From contig CAZAOA010000006.1 in assembly GCA_964486765.1 (NCBI GenBank), positions 1 to 46,902 of the forward strand: 46,902 nucleotides of DNA, given 5' to 3'. Below, in pieces: positions 29,889-42,000 of this stretch. How positions within the stretch are numbered: the stretch's first letter is position 1; each line of letters begins with the position of its first letter. Under the pieces are notes generated by a model. That model saw only the letters and a list, made by a program, of their open reading frames with translations, did no database searches and was not told the DNA's origin. The DNA is from CAZAOA01 sp964486765. GTDB taxonomy: Bacteria; Patescibacteriota; UBA1384; XYA2-FULL-43-10. Position numbers and translations under genes: made by a program.

Positions 29889-32407
29889 TGACGGATCAAA
29901 CAATAAAAATTGATGCACAAAAAAGCGTTGTTGGGAAAGCAGTCCAAATAGATCGCTTTACTTCTAATCTTCTTATGAAACTGGTCTGGTTTGCTTTTTG
30001 GATTGCGGGGATTGCATCAATACTTACACTCGTTTATATATTTGTGAGTCCAAATAAGATCTCCGATCAGCAACTTGGACTAATATATATTGTATTGGGC
30101 TTGTTTTTGTTTTATCTGGTTGTTAGAACCTTCTATATATCTAAAGTTAAAAATCCCAGATCAATTCCGATCGAAACGGCCTTAGAAAAAGTCTCAAAAC
30201 ACAGTCAGATAAATGTGTATAGACTATTTTCATTTGAGCTTGCAAAAGTTTGGCGAGGAGTTATCGGCAAAGACTATGAAAAGTTTTCAAGTCTCGACGT
30301 ACTTTCGGCTTTGTTAGACTCAAAAGATATGAATTTTATATTAGCTCGAATCGGGGTAAATAAAAAAGATCTTCAAGTAATCACAGATAGTAAGAAAAAA
30401 GGAATTGAGATTGATCCCTTAGTCAAGCGATCTATAGAAATTGCAAAGGCAGAAACTCATCATCAAATTGAAGTAGGTGATATGTTTGTGGCACTGTGTG
30501 AATTAGACAAGGAAGTAAATAAGCATATATCAGATATTAAACTTGATGTTACCGATATAGCAAATGTAGTTTACTGGCAGACATCGGTAATTAGAAAAAA
30601 TATTCTCCACAAAAAGCGACTCTTTGATCCTGACAATCTTCGATTGACTGGGGGGATAGGTAGGGATTGGTCATATGGCTTTACACCGATGCTAAAACAA
30701 TTCTCTTATGACTTAACTCAAACTATAGCCAGTGGTGGAATAAATCTTGAGATAGTCGGACATGATCAAGAGATTATTCAGATGGAAGAGGAGTTGAATC
30801 GTGGAGCAGGCGGCAATGTACTTTTAGTTGGCGAGGCAGGCGTAGGCAAGCGTACAACCCTTTTAGGATTTGCAAAAAAAGTTTATGAAGGTCAAGCCGC
30901 GGGGTCGCTATCTAACAAACATATTATCCAAATTGATATAGATGCGCTTATTGCCCGGGCAGGAAGTGGCGAGATAACCGCGAGGGTTCGAGAAATTTTG
31001 AACGAAGCGGCGAGTGCAGGCAATGTGATTATATTTATTGAAAATATTCAGAATCTATTATCAAGCGGAGACGCTGGAAAAGTAAATGCAGCAGAGGTGC
31101 TTATCCCCTATCTCGAAGCAAAAGATTTGCATCTGGTAGGAACTATGAATGTGGCAGATTACAATCGCTATATTGCACCAAAGGGAACTCTTGTGGAACG
31201 CTTTACTAGAATAAATGTAACCGAGCCGAATAAGGGCGAGATGATCCGAATCTTGGAAGATGTTGTTCCTGAGATAGAGTATCAGACCAACTCTCTTGTC
31301 ACCTACAACGCCCTAAAAGAAACAGTAGTTTTGGCAGAGAAGTATATACTAAACATTCCAAACCCCGAGAAATCGATAAATCTTCTAGATGGTGCTTCTG
31401 CAAAAGCGACTTCTCTTCGCGGTAAAACTATCGTTGTCCCTCAAGATGTTCATCATTACGTCTCGGAAAAATACGAAGTTCCAACGGGTGAGATGGCAGC
31501 AGATGAGAAGAAGAAACTTTTGGAGCTTGAAACGATTATGCACAAACGAGTAATTGGTCAAGAAGAGGCGATCAACGCCATCTCAAATGCGATGCGAAGA
31601 AGTAGGGCAGGGGTCTCGGATAGTAAAAAACCGATCGGATCTTTCTTGTTCATGGGTTCAACTGGTGTTGGAAAAACCGAAACTTCAAAGGCTTTAGCTG
31701 AAGCTTATTTTGGTGACGAAAATAAGATGATTCGTTTTGACATGTCAGAGTATCAAAATAAAGCGGATATATACCGACTTATCGGAACCAATATGTCGGG
31801 TAATGAAACTCTTGGTTCTCTTACAACCGCCGTTCGTGAACAACCTTTTTCTCTGATCCTTTTAGATGAGATAGAGAAAGCTCACCCAGACATTTTAAAT
31901 CTTTTCTTACAAGTTTTAGATGAAGGGAGACTCAAGGATGGTGCTGGTAGGGAAGTTTCTTTTACAAATACCATCATTATCGCCACTTCTAATGCGGGCG
32001 CTAACCTAATTCGATCATCTATCCAAAGCGGGATTGAGTACGAAAAGACAAAATTGGCCCTTATAGATTTTATTCAAGAGAAAGGAATCTATAGACCAGA
32101 GTTTATCAATCGATTCACTTCAGTTATAGTCTTTTCGCCACTTACAAAAGAGCAGATAGTCCAAATTGCTGGCCTGATGATCGATAGACTCAAAAAGGTT
32201 GTTTACAAAAACAAGCAGGTTAAGGTTGAGATAACAGCGGACGGGGTATCTAGGTTGGCCGAGCTTGGTTATGATCCACAGATGGGTGCACGTCCTATGC
32301 AAAGAACTATCCAGGATAGAATTGAGGACATTTTGGCTAAAAAGCTACTTTCAGGTGAGCTCAAAAAAGACGATAGCATTACATTCTCTGCGACTGATAT
32401 GATTTGA
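29888..32407 (+). CDS. Membrane-anchored double-AAA+ Clp-type ATPase (ClpC/ClpA-like)
   Basis: An 839-residue unfoldase. Two transmembrane helices at about 35-90 tether it to the membrane, followed by a Clp-N-like helical domain (VKRSIEIAKAETHHQIEVGDMF). Module D1 has Walker A GEAGVGKRT near 315, but its Walker B reads FIENIQ where IDEIH is usual, so the catalytic Asp-Glu pair is replaced by Glu-Asn. Module D2 is intact: GSTGVGKTE near 590, LLDEIEKAHPD near 656 and the C-terminal GYDPQMGARPMQR. It probably uses D2 to drive extraction of membrane or exported proteins. No ClpP gene is nearby. It overlaps the upstream gene by one base. Confidence 0.9.
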   Translation: MTDQTIKIDAQKSVVGKAVQIDRFTSNLLMKLVWFAFWIAGIASILTLVYIFVSPNKISDQQLGLIYIVLGLFLFYLVVRTFYISKVKNPRSIPIETALEKVSKHSQINVYRLFSFELAKVWRGVIGKDYEKFSSLDVLSALLDSKDMNFILARIGVNKKDLQVITDSKKKGIEIDPLVKRSIEIAKAETHHQIEVGDMFVALCELDKEVNKHISDIKLDVTDIANVVYWQTSVIRKNILHKKRLFDPDNLRLTGGIGRDWSYGFTPMLKQFSYDLTQTIASGGINLEIVGHDQEIIQMEEELNRGAGGNVLLVGEAGVGKRTTLLGFAKKVYEGQAAGSLSNKHIIQIDIDALIARAGSGEITARVREILNEAASAGNVIIFIENIQNLLSSGDAGKVNAAEVLIPYLEAKDLHLVGTMNVADYNRYIAPKGTLVERFTRINVTEPNKGEMIRILEDVVPEIEYQTNSLVTYNALKETVVLAEKYILNIPNPEKSINLLDGASAKATSLRGKTIVVPQDVHHYVSEKYEVPTGEMAADEKKKLLELETIMHKRVIGQEEAINAISNAMRRSRAGVSDSKKPIGSFLFMGSTGVGKTETSKALAEAYFGDENKMIRFDMSEYQNKADIYRLIGTNMSGNETLGSLTTAVREQPFSLILLDEIEKAHPDILNLFLQVLDEGRLKDGAGREVSFTNTIIIATSNAGANLIRSSIQSGIEYEKTKLALIDFIQEKGIYRPEFINRFTSVIVFSPLTKEQIVQIAGLMIDRLKKVVYKNKQVKVEITADGVSRLAELGYDPQMGARPMQRTIQDRIEDILAKKLLSGELKKDDSITFSATDMI

Positions 32408-32422
32408 TGTAATATATATTAT

Positions 32423-32590
32423 ATGAATAAAAGATCAAAAAAACGCAATTATATTTCTTACCCAGGTCCGGTTTGGGTTTTTATAATTGCAGTTGTGCTT
32501 GGCATCTCGGTTTATTGTTTGGTAGCAAATCGTGGTGGATTACTTTATGCCGGCTGGACATTATATAATGACTGTTCAGGGGCAACTTGA
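32423..32590 (+). CDS. 55-residue single-span membrane ORF
   Basis: Starts 15 bp after the Clp gene. A basic N-terminus (MNKRSKKRNYISYPG) precedes a helix VWVFIIAVVLGISVYCLVA, then a short tail. It overlaps the next ORF in another frame. It may be a real small protein, or the first half of a frameshifted gene whose second half is 32532-32834. Confidence 0.45.
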   Translation: MNKRSKKRNYISYPGPVWVFIIAVVLGISVYCLVANRGGLLYAGWTLYNDCSGAT

Positions 32591-32834
32591 TAAAGTTCTA
32601 ACACCAATTAGTGAAGAGATCATATTTGAGATAGCACAAGCAAATGGAGGCAAGATATCGGTTCTTGATGAAAGTGATGCAAAAGGTGGAGTTTTGGGCG
32701 CTGTAGTTAGTTCTGTGACAGATAATTGGCCGATGACAATTGTAATAATTATGGTAATTATTATTGCAGGAGTCGCTATCTGGTTCATCATGAAAAAAGT
32801 CAAAAGAAGAAAAAATGAGACACCGTCTCTGTAA
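32532..32834 (+). CDS. Small membrane ORF with C-terminal anchor
   Basis: Up to 100 residues, with candidate starts at GTG 32532, ATG 32544 and ATG 32568. An extracellular stretch (LDKVLTPISEEIIFEIAQAN, then SVTDNWP) precedes a helix TIVIIMVIIIAGVAIWFIM and the basic tail KKVKRRKNE. No Shine-Dalgarno supports any start. The orientation would be N-out if a separate signal anchor (the 55-residue ORF) were joined to it. I recognise no family. Confidence 0.5.
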   Translation: MVDYFMPAGHYIMTVQGQLDKVLTPISEEIIFEIAQANGGKISVLDESDAKGGVLGAVVSSVTDNWPMTIVIIMVIIIAGVAIWFIMKKVKRRKNETPSL

Positions 32835-32864
32835 AGATATCGATAAAGGAAAATTATAATTCAA

Positions 32865-32898
32865 AAAAACACCCTGTGGATAACTCGGTGTTTTTTTT
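32865..32898 (+). terminator. Terminator before the giant gene
   Basis: AAAAACACC and GGTGTTTTT arms around a 13-base loop, with eight T. It isolates the giant gene from the Clp operon. Confidence 0.82.
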
Positions 32899-32900
32899 GT

Positions 32901-32930
32901 TTGCAAACAGCTTCATAAATTTGATACAAT
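32901..32930 (+). promoter_or_regulatory. Candidate promoter of the giant gene
   Basis: TTGCAA (32901-32906), 18 bp, TACAAT (32925-32930). It would give a leader of about 115 nt before GTG 33056. A small AGCG/CGCT hairpin with a T-run lies at about 32946-32965 in the leader. Confidence 0.5.
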
Positions 32931-33055
32931 ATAAACATGTTTAATAGCGACTGACGCTCTGTTTTTCGTGTAAATATCATCAGTAAGCTTTTGCGTTGTG
33001 GGAGATGCTATTTTGATTAACTAAATCTTAACAATACATATAATTGTGAGGGGTA

Positions 33056-36000
33056 GTGACAAAAGTCATACTTCAAAAGATTAATCAGGTAAAAAGTCCA
33101 AGAGTTCGTTGGTCTCTTTTAGGACTACTTATTACTCTAATTGGTGCTATAGGTCTTATAGTAGTATTTAACCATTCTCAACAAGCTTCCGCTGCTGCTA
33201 CACGATGGTGGGTTGCAGCTGGAGCAGGTGATTGGAATACAGATGCCAACTGGTCTGCTACTGAAGGTGGAGCAGGTGGATCTAGTTTTCCTGTTGCTGG
33301 AGATACTGTTTACTTTTCAGATACTTCTTCAACCCAAACACTTACACTTGATGCTAATGCAGCTTGTAAAGATATATATACAGACAATGCAGATACCAGT
33401 GGAACTGATGACTTCACAGGAACAATAGATCTCGCAGGGTTTACTTTAGCTGTTGGCGATGGAACCAATGACGGAATATTTAAGATTAAAAATACAAGCC
33501 CAGGTAGTCTTGCTCTTGATTTAGATTCAAGTACAGTAACAATTACCAAACTCTTAGCCACACCATTATTTGATTTTACTAATTGTGCGGTTGATGATGG
33601 TACAAGTACAATTCTTGCTATTTTTCACGCAGACGCATCAGCAGATAGAGACCCAGTAACCTTAACATCAGGCGGCAATACTCTATATAATCTGACACTT
33701 AATGCTAACAATGCGAGTTATCATGTTCGTTATGATTTGGTTGATGCTCTTGTTATCGCCAATGATTTCAAATTAGATAATGACGGAGTAGACAGGTTGT
33801 ATTTTGATGCCATCAGTTATGATGTAACAGTTAGTGGTGATTTTTCTTGTACTGGTACTGGGGCTAATGAATGGCCTGTTTTCGGTACTGGAACGTGGAC
33901 TTTTAATGGTAACGCTGATTTTCAAGGATCGACACCTACTTCTGTCGCTGGTGCTGGTCTATTAGTAATGACGACTGATGGTAATGTACTAGAGGGTGCT
34001 TCTGCAAAAATTCCCCCACTTCAAATATCAGGCAACACATCTACCACGGCAGGATATTGGGGTGTGTATGTAAACGGTGATATAACAGTAGACGTTGGCA
34101 AAACTTGGATAGTCGGTAGGTCAAGAACACTTTCTGCTCCAAGCCCGGTAGTTACAATAAATGGGGATATGGTTGTTAATACTGAATTCAGATTTAGTTC
34201 TGGCCCTGGTGCATCTACTTCTATAGCAGCTGCTAGCAGTGGAAATATAAGTGGTGCTGGTGTTATAAAATTCTATGGTAATGATGATTTTACTGCTGTA
34301 CCTGCTATGGTATGGGACAATACTGGCGGTATAGCTATAACAAGTAATAGTGCTGGCACAGCTACTCGGACTCTCCCATTTAGTGGCAATCAAACAATTT
34401 CTGGCAATATAGAATTTCAAAATACTCATGCAGCCAAAACAATGATTTTGGATGGTAGTGGCTATGACTTTGATGTTGCTGGTGATATTCTTGTCGATGG
34501 TGGCACACAGGCAACAGGTGGTGAAACAATAATATGGGGAAGTGGCACGTGGAATATTACAGGAGATATAACTATAGGTGGCGGAGTTGGTATAGGGGCG
34601 ATGGATAGTTCTGATAATGGGGAAGTTATTTTAGATGGCACTGCCGCCCAAACAGTCCGATCTGATTCAGATAGCTTCTACAACCTGACCATAGAAAATA
34701 CCCATGCCAGTGGTGTTATCTTAGCTGATGCCCTTTCGGTCACCGGCGACCTCAATCTATCAGCAGCTGCAAGCAATGTCCTTCTAGACGCTGCCACTAA
34801 CGATCCTGCAGTAGCTGTAACCGGTAATGTAGACTTCACTGGAGTTGGCGCTGGCTCTGAATCTATCTCTATGGGAGATGGAACTTGGACAGTTTCAGGT
34901 AATGTAGATCTTACCGCAGGTACTGTCACCGCAGCTAGCTCTACTCTTCTTCTAGCTGGTGCCGCCAACCAATCAATAACTTCTAACTCCCAATCCTTCT
35001 ACAACCTTACCTCTACAAATGCATCATCTGATCCAGGTGTTACATTTGTAGATAATGTAACAGCAACAAATATGTTTACTGACATTACTCCTTCTACTTT
35101 CTTAACATTTACTGCAGGTACTACTGCAGCCTTTGCAGATATCAATCTAGATGGTCAAGCAGTTGGAACTAGAATCACAGTTCAATCAACTACTACTACA
35201 GATGCTAACTGGAATGTAACAGCTACACCTCAAACAGATGTAAGTTATGTCACAGTATCATACAATGATGCAGATGCAGGTTCAGAGATTGATGCATCTA
35301 ACGGAACCAACGTTGAAGGAGCTTCTGTTACGAACTGGCTCTTTACATCTGGAATTGACATCACCGGAGTTTGTAAAAAGTTCAATCAATCCACCAACTG
35401 TGCAGACACAGAGACAGTTAAAGTCGCAGTTAACGGAGTACTTCAAGCTGAAACTGATACTACCTTAACTGGAGCATTTACAATATCCTCTGTTACTGTT
35501 GCTTCTAGCGACATCGTCACAGTGTTCATTGATAATGTCGCAGATGCACTAGAAGCCAATGCAGTAACTAAGTATGATGGCACTGGAAACATCACTGGAG
35601 TACTACTCTACGAAGATCATCTGACCATAGGTAGTGTTGACAACCAAACATTAGCTAACACTGATCTAGATAGTTATGACAACTCTGTATCTGGTGATGA
35701 AGATATCTTCTTTGAAGTAGATGCTTCAAACGATCTATTAGTAGATGGAACATCACAAACTGCTCAAGATAGACTATATATAGTAGCATCTAACATTTAT
35801 CGACCTGACTCTGCAAGTTCTGGTAATGTTACAACAACTCATCTAGAAAATGCAGGAACTATTACAGGAGATAACAACGTTTTTACAATTGCAAGCAACT
35901 TGGTATTGACATCAGGTCAATCAAACACTGGCACTCTAATTGTTGGAGGAGATTATACTGTAGAAGCTGCCGCGACTGGCGGAACATCTGCACTCCAGTT

Positions 36001-39000
36001 CACTGGCGGTGCAACCCAGACCTACACCGATAACGGTGGCACAGATCTTACTGGAGCCGTCACTGTTAACAAAGATAACGGCGATACTTTAACTATCACT
36101 GCTGGTGATACATTAACTGTAACTGGTGCTCTTACATTAACTAATGGTCAAGTTAACACCGGAACAATCGATGCCGACAGCACCATCTCTGTAGCCTCAA
36201 CTTTTGATGGTGGGACTGGCATACTCCTTCTTGATGCCGGTGGTCAAGATTTTGAAATAGCTGATGGCACTTCTATGTGTGGTTTAACCATAAGTGACGC
36301 CACCACAGATATTACTTTTGCCGCAGGGGTTTCAGCTTCATTTGAGGGAGACTTAACCATGACTGCTGGTACATTTACCGCATCTACTGGTACGATTTCA
36401 TTTTATGCCGACGTTGACATAAGTGCGGGAGGTACATTCACTCACAATAGTGGCACTATTGCATTCAGATCTAACCTGGATTCTGTACTTGATCTTGACT
36501 CAACCTTGACTCTTAATAATGTGACCTTCAACGGAGCTTCCGACAACCGCGAGTGTACAGTATCTGCAGGTGATATATTATATGTTGATGGCACCCTTAC
36601 CTTGACTAATGGAGCAATAGATACAGGTACCGTTGATGCAAACGGAACTGTCTCTGTGGCTTCTACCTTTGATGGTGGCACAGGAATACTGCTTATTAAC
36701 GGTGCAGGCGACCAGAGTTTTACTATACCTGACGGAGCATATATGCCCGGCATTACTCTAAATAGCGCTGCTACAGAGATTGATTTTGCATTAGGGGCTA
36801 CTGCGACCATAGAGTATTATTTCACTTTGCAGGCAGGTACATTTACCGCCTCCAGCGGTACACTTACATTTCAAGAAGCGTTTGATGTAAGTGCGGGCGG
36901 CACATTTGATGCCAACGGAGGCTCTATTATTTTTAGGTCTTTCCCTATGACTCCTGCACTTGATCTTGATACAAGCCTGACTCTTAACAATGTAACCTTC
37001 AATGCAATTTCTGATAGTCGCGATTATGTTATGCCTGCAGATGATACATTAATTATATCTGGTACCCTTACTCTGACCAATGGAGGAGTAAATACCGGTA
37101 CTCTCAATCCTCAAGGCGATATCCAAGTTGATGCCACCTATGATGGTGGCACTGCACTGATGTTATTCTCCGGCGGCAATGCCCAGACTTATACCAACGA
37201 TGGTGTTAAAGATAATACAGGAGCCGTCACTGTCAACAAAGATAATGGCAAAACATTAACTATCACTGCTGGCGATACTTTAACAGTAACCGGCACTCTT
37301 ACATTAACTAATGGAGAAGTTGATACAGGTACTATTGATGCCAACGGAAGTATCTCTGTTGCTTCTACATTTGATGGAGGTTCAGGCATACTCTTTCTTG
37401 ACGCTGGTGGTCAAGATTTTGAGATACCAGATGGCACCTATATGTGTGGTTTAACCATAAGTGATGCTACCACTGATATCACTTTTGCTGCAGGAGCCGA
37501 TGTTACATTTGAGCAAGATTTTGTCATGACTGCGGGCACATTTACTGCATCTACTGGCACGCTTACATTTTTCATAGATTTTGACATAAGCGCAGGCGGT
37601 ACAGTCGATGCTAACGGGGGAACTATTATATTTTATTCTACCAATGATGGTGGCCGTACAATTGATCTTAATACAAGCCAAACTCTTTATAACGTGACTT
37701 TTGATATTAACACTGATGATCGCGGATATACAATAGCTGCAGGCGATACATTAATTGTAGCCAACGCCCTTGTTTTGACCAATGGAGTGGTTAACACCGG
37801 CACCATTGATCCAAACGGAACTATCTCTGTAGGTGCTAGCTTTGATGGTGGAAACGCAACCCTTCTTGTCAATGGCGCAGGCGACCAAAGTTTCACTATA
37901 CCTGACGGAGCAGAGATGTGTGGCATCACTCTAAACAGCGCTGCCACAGAGATTGATTACGCAGTAGGGGCTACTTCGACCATAGAAGCTGATTTTACTC
38001 TGCAGGCAGGAACATTTACTGCTTCCAGCGGCACGCTTACATTTTATTTTGGTTTTGATGTAAGTGCGGGCGGTACATTCAACCACAATAGTGGCACTAT
38101 TAATTATTATTTTGTTGGTGGCGATGGATCAAACCATACAATAGATCTTGATTCAAGCCTGACCATTAACAATGCAACCTTTTATGGGAATACTGATGGC
38201 CGCGGTTGTACAATAACTGCTGGCGATACATTGATTACAACTGGCACCCTAACCTTAGCTAATGGGATAGTTAGAACTGGCACCCTCAACCCCCAAGGTT
38301 CTGTTCAAGTTGATGCCACCTTTGACGGTGGCAATGCTCTGATGTCATTTACCGGCGGTGCAGCCCAAACCTATACCAATGATGGTGGCGTAGATGTCAC
38401 TGGAGATATTACTGTCAACAAAGATGATGGCGATACATTAACTATCACCGCTGGCGATACTCTAACTGTAACCGGAGCTCTTACCTTAACTAACGGTGAA
38501 GTTGATACAGGTACTATAGATGCAAACGGAAGTATCTCTGTTGCTTCTACATTTGATGGTGGCACAGGAATACTCCTTCTTGATGCTGGTGGTCAAGACT
38601 TCGAGATACCAGATGGTACCTCAATGTGCGGCTTAACTATAAGTGATGCTACCACAGATATTACCTTTGCCGCAGGAGCCGATGTTACATTTGAAGGAGA
38701 CTTTACCATGACTGCTGGGACATTTACAGTCTCTACCGGCACTATTACTTTCGATAACAGTTTTGATAGTTCAGCAGGTGGCACTTTTACTCATAACTCT
38801 GGGACAGTGGAGTTTAATGGTGGTCATGTAACGTTTGATGTAAATACCAGTGAAACCTTCAATAATCTTATTGTCAACCAATGGGGTTCGGGTATTATTT
38901 TTATTGGCTCAGGAGATACCATAGTAGTAGGTGGAGCGCTTACACTGACTGATGGCAACCTAAACACCGGAACTATAGATGCAAATGGAAGTATCTCTGT

Positions 39001-42000
39001 AGCTTCTACCTTTGATGGTGGAACTGCTGTTTTGCTATTAGACGCTGGAAACCAGGACTTTGAGATCCCAGATGGCACCTCTATGTGCGGCTTAACTATA
39101 AGCGCCGCTACCACAGATGTCACCTTCGCCGTAGGAGCCACTGTTACATTTGAAGGAGACTTCATTCTTACTGCAGGTACATTTACAGTCTCTACCGGCA
39201 CTATTACTCTCAATGGCGGTTTTGATAGTTCAGCGGGCGGCACATTTAGCCACAATAATGGGACAGTAGAGTTTGATGGTGGTAATGTAACATTTGATGT
39301 AAATACCAGTGAAACCTTCAATAATCTTATTGTCAACCAAGGAGGTTCGGGTCATCTTACTATTTCCGCAGGAGATACCATAATAGTAGGTGGAACGCTT
39401 ACCTTGACTGATGGATTAGTAGACACCGGTACCCTCAATCCCCAGGGGGATGTGCAGGTTGATGCTACTTATGATGGTGGCACTGCACTGATGTTATTTA
39501 CCGGCGGTAACGCCCAAACCTACACCAATGACGGCGGTGTAGATGTTACTGGAGATGTTACTGTCAACAAAGATGATGGCGATACCCTTACAATAACTGC
39601 TGGTGATACCTTAACAGTAACAGGCGCTCTTACATTGACAGATGGTGAAGTAGATACAGGAACTATTGATGCCAACGCTGCTATCTCTGTAGCATCTACC
39701 TTTGATGGAGGAGACGGTACACTGCTTTTAGATACAGCTACTGACCAGAGCTTTACTATGACTGATGGTACATCTATGTGCGGTATCAATTTAAACAACA
39801 GTCATGTTTCAACTACAGTAGCTCTAGCAGCAGGTTCAGCTGTAAATATGGAAGGAGACCTTAACCTTATAGACGGTACATTTAATTCAGATACCGGAGC
39901 CCTTACCTTTAGTGGTGCTGGCAATCAGATACTCACCTATGCAGGTGCTACCATAACTACTGGTAACTTCGGTATGAACAAAACTACCGGTGACTTAACT
40001 ATTACTAATAGTACTGCTTCACACAATACATTTGTTGCAAGTGCCAGTATGACTCTTACAGCCGGAGCTCTTTATCTAGATGCTGATGGTGATGGGAATG
40101 TGATACTAGATGCTGCCACTAACGATCCGACTGTAACCATAGGATCTGACATTGACTTTACTGGTGCAAGTGGAGTAGGAGCTGAATCAATCTTAATGGG
40201 AGATGGTACTTGGTCTGTAGGTGGAGATATAACTCTTACAGATGGAACTATAACTGCAGCTAGCTCTACTCTTGAAATGACTGGAGCGACAAAAACTCTA
40301 ACAACCAATGCTCAAACTTTCAATAACTTTACAGTTTCAAACTCAACTGGTTCAGGTCAAACTGTCATTATCTCAGGAACACTCAATGTTGGAGGCAACC
40401 TTTATGTTGATTCTACAGGAGCAGGTGAAGCCAATCTTGATTGTGCTACCAACAACCCAGCAGTAAACGTAACAGGAAACATAGGCTTTATTACAGGAAC
40501 TGGAAATGAAGACATACATATGGGAACAAACACATGGACTGTAGGTGGTAATGTAGATTTTAGGGGCGGAACAATAACTGCAGGGAGCTCAACACTTCTT
40601 TTTGATACAAATGGAAGTCAATTCCATGGTGCTGGTGTCAGTCTGTACAAGTTAACAATATCGGCAGATGTTGAGCAGCTGACTTATTTGTCTGTTACTA
40701 ACGAGATAACAATTGATAATACTAAAACATACTCCGGAACTGGAAATCTCTTTATCTCAAATGGATCAACTATAACACTCAATGGCATAATGACTGGTGT
40801 GACATTGAGGCTCTCTGACTCTGCGTGTGCAACTCTTGGAACAACTGGAACGGTAACAAGCAGTGTATATTTTGCAGCTGCTACGCAGAATATTACTATA
40901 CCAGCAAGGACGTACGGGGGAGCAGTGGGTATAAACAATAGTACAGCATCAGATTATACTGCAACAATAGGAACCAGTGCAGCGCAAACATTATCCGCTG
41001 GTCATTTAATCTCTGGTGCATATTCAACCGGCAATATGATAGTTGATGCAGCAACCTATAATCCTACTGTAAACCTTAGTGGTAGAATTGATTTTACAGG
41101 TAGCGGTGGCGGTACTGAGATATTACAGGCTGGCAATGGTACTTGGACCGTAAGTGATTTTATTGATCTTACCGCAGGTACCCTAACCGCAGGCAGCTCA
41201 ACCTTTGTCCTCAACGGCTCTTCTAACCAATCTATTACTTCAGCTTCTCAATCTTTCTACAACCTTACCTCTACAAATGCATCATCTGATCCAGGTGTTA
41301 CATTTGTAGATAATGTAACAGCAACAAATATGTTTACCGACATTACTCCTTCTACCTATCTAACATTTACTGCTGGAACTACTGCAGCCTTTGCAGATAT
41401 CAATTTGAATGGTGGAGCAGTTGGAACCAGAATCACAGTTCAATCAACTACCACTACAGATGCTAACTGGAATGTTACAGCAACACCTCAAACAGATGTA
41501 AGTTATGTCACAGTATCATACAATGATGCATCTGCAGGTTCTGAGATTGATGCATCTAACGGAACTAACGATGAAGGAGCTTCTGTTACAAGCTGGAGCT
41601 TTGCATCTGGTCCTTACACACGATGGTGGGTCGCAGCTGGACCAAGTGATTGGAATACAGATGCCAACTGGTCTGCTACTGAAAATGGAGCAGGGGGTGC
41701 TAGTTTTCCTGTTGCTGGAGATACTGTTTACTTTTCAGATACTTCTTCAACCCAAACACTTACCCTTGATGCTAATGCTGCATGTAAAGATATATATACA
41801 GACAATGCAGATACTTCGGGTACAGACGATTATACTGGAACTATAGATCTTGCTACTTTTGACTTTGCTGTTGGAGATGCTTCTAATGACGGAGTATTGA
41901 GTATTAAAAACACAGGAGCAGGCAGTCTTGCCCTTGATCTTGATACGAGCACAGTTACTATTACCAAAATTACGGATGGTACAACGGCATTCGACTTGAC

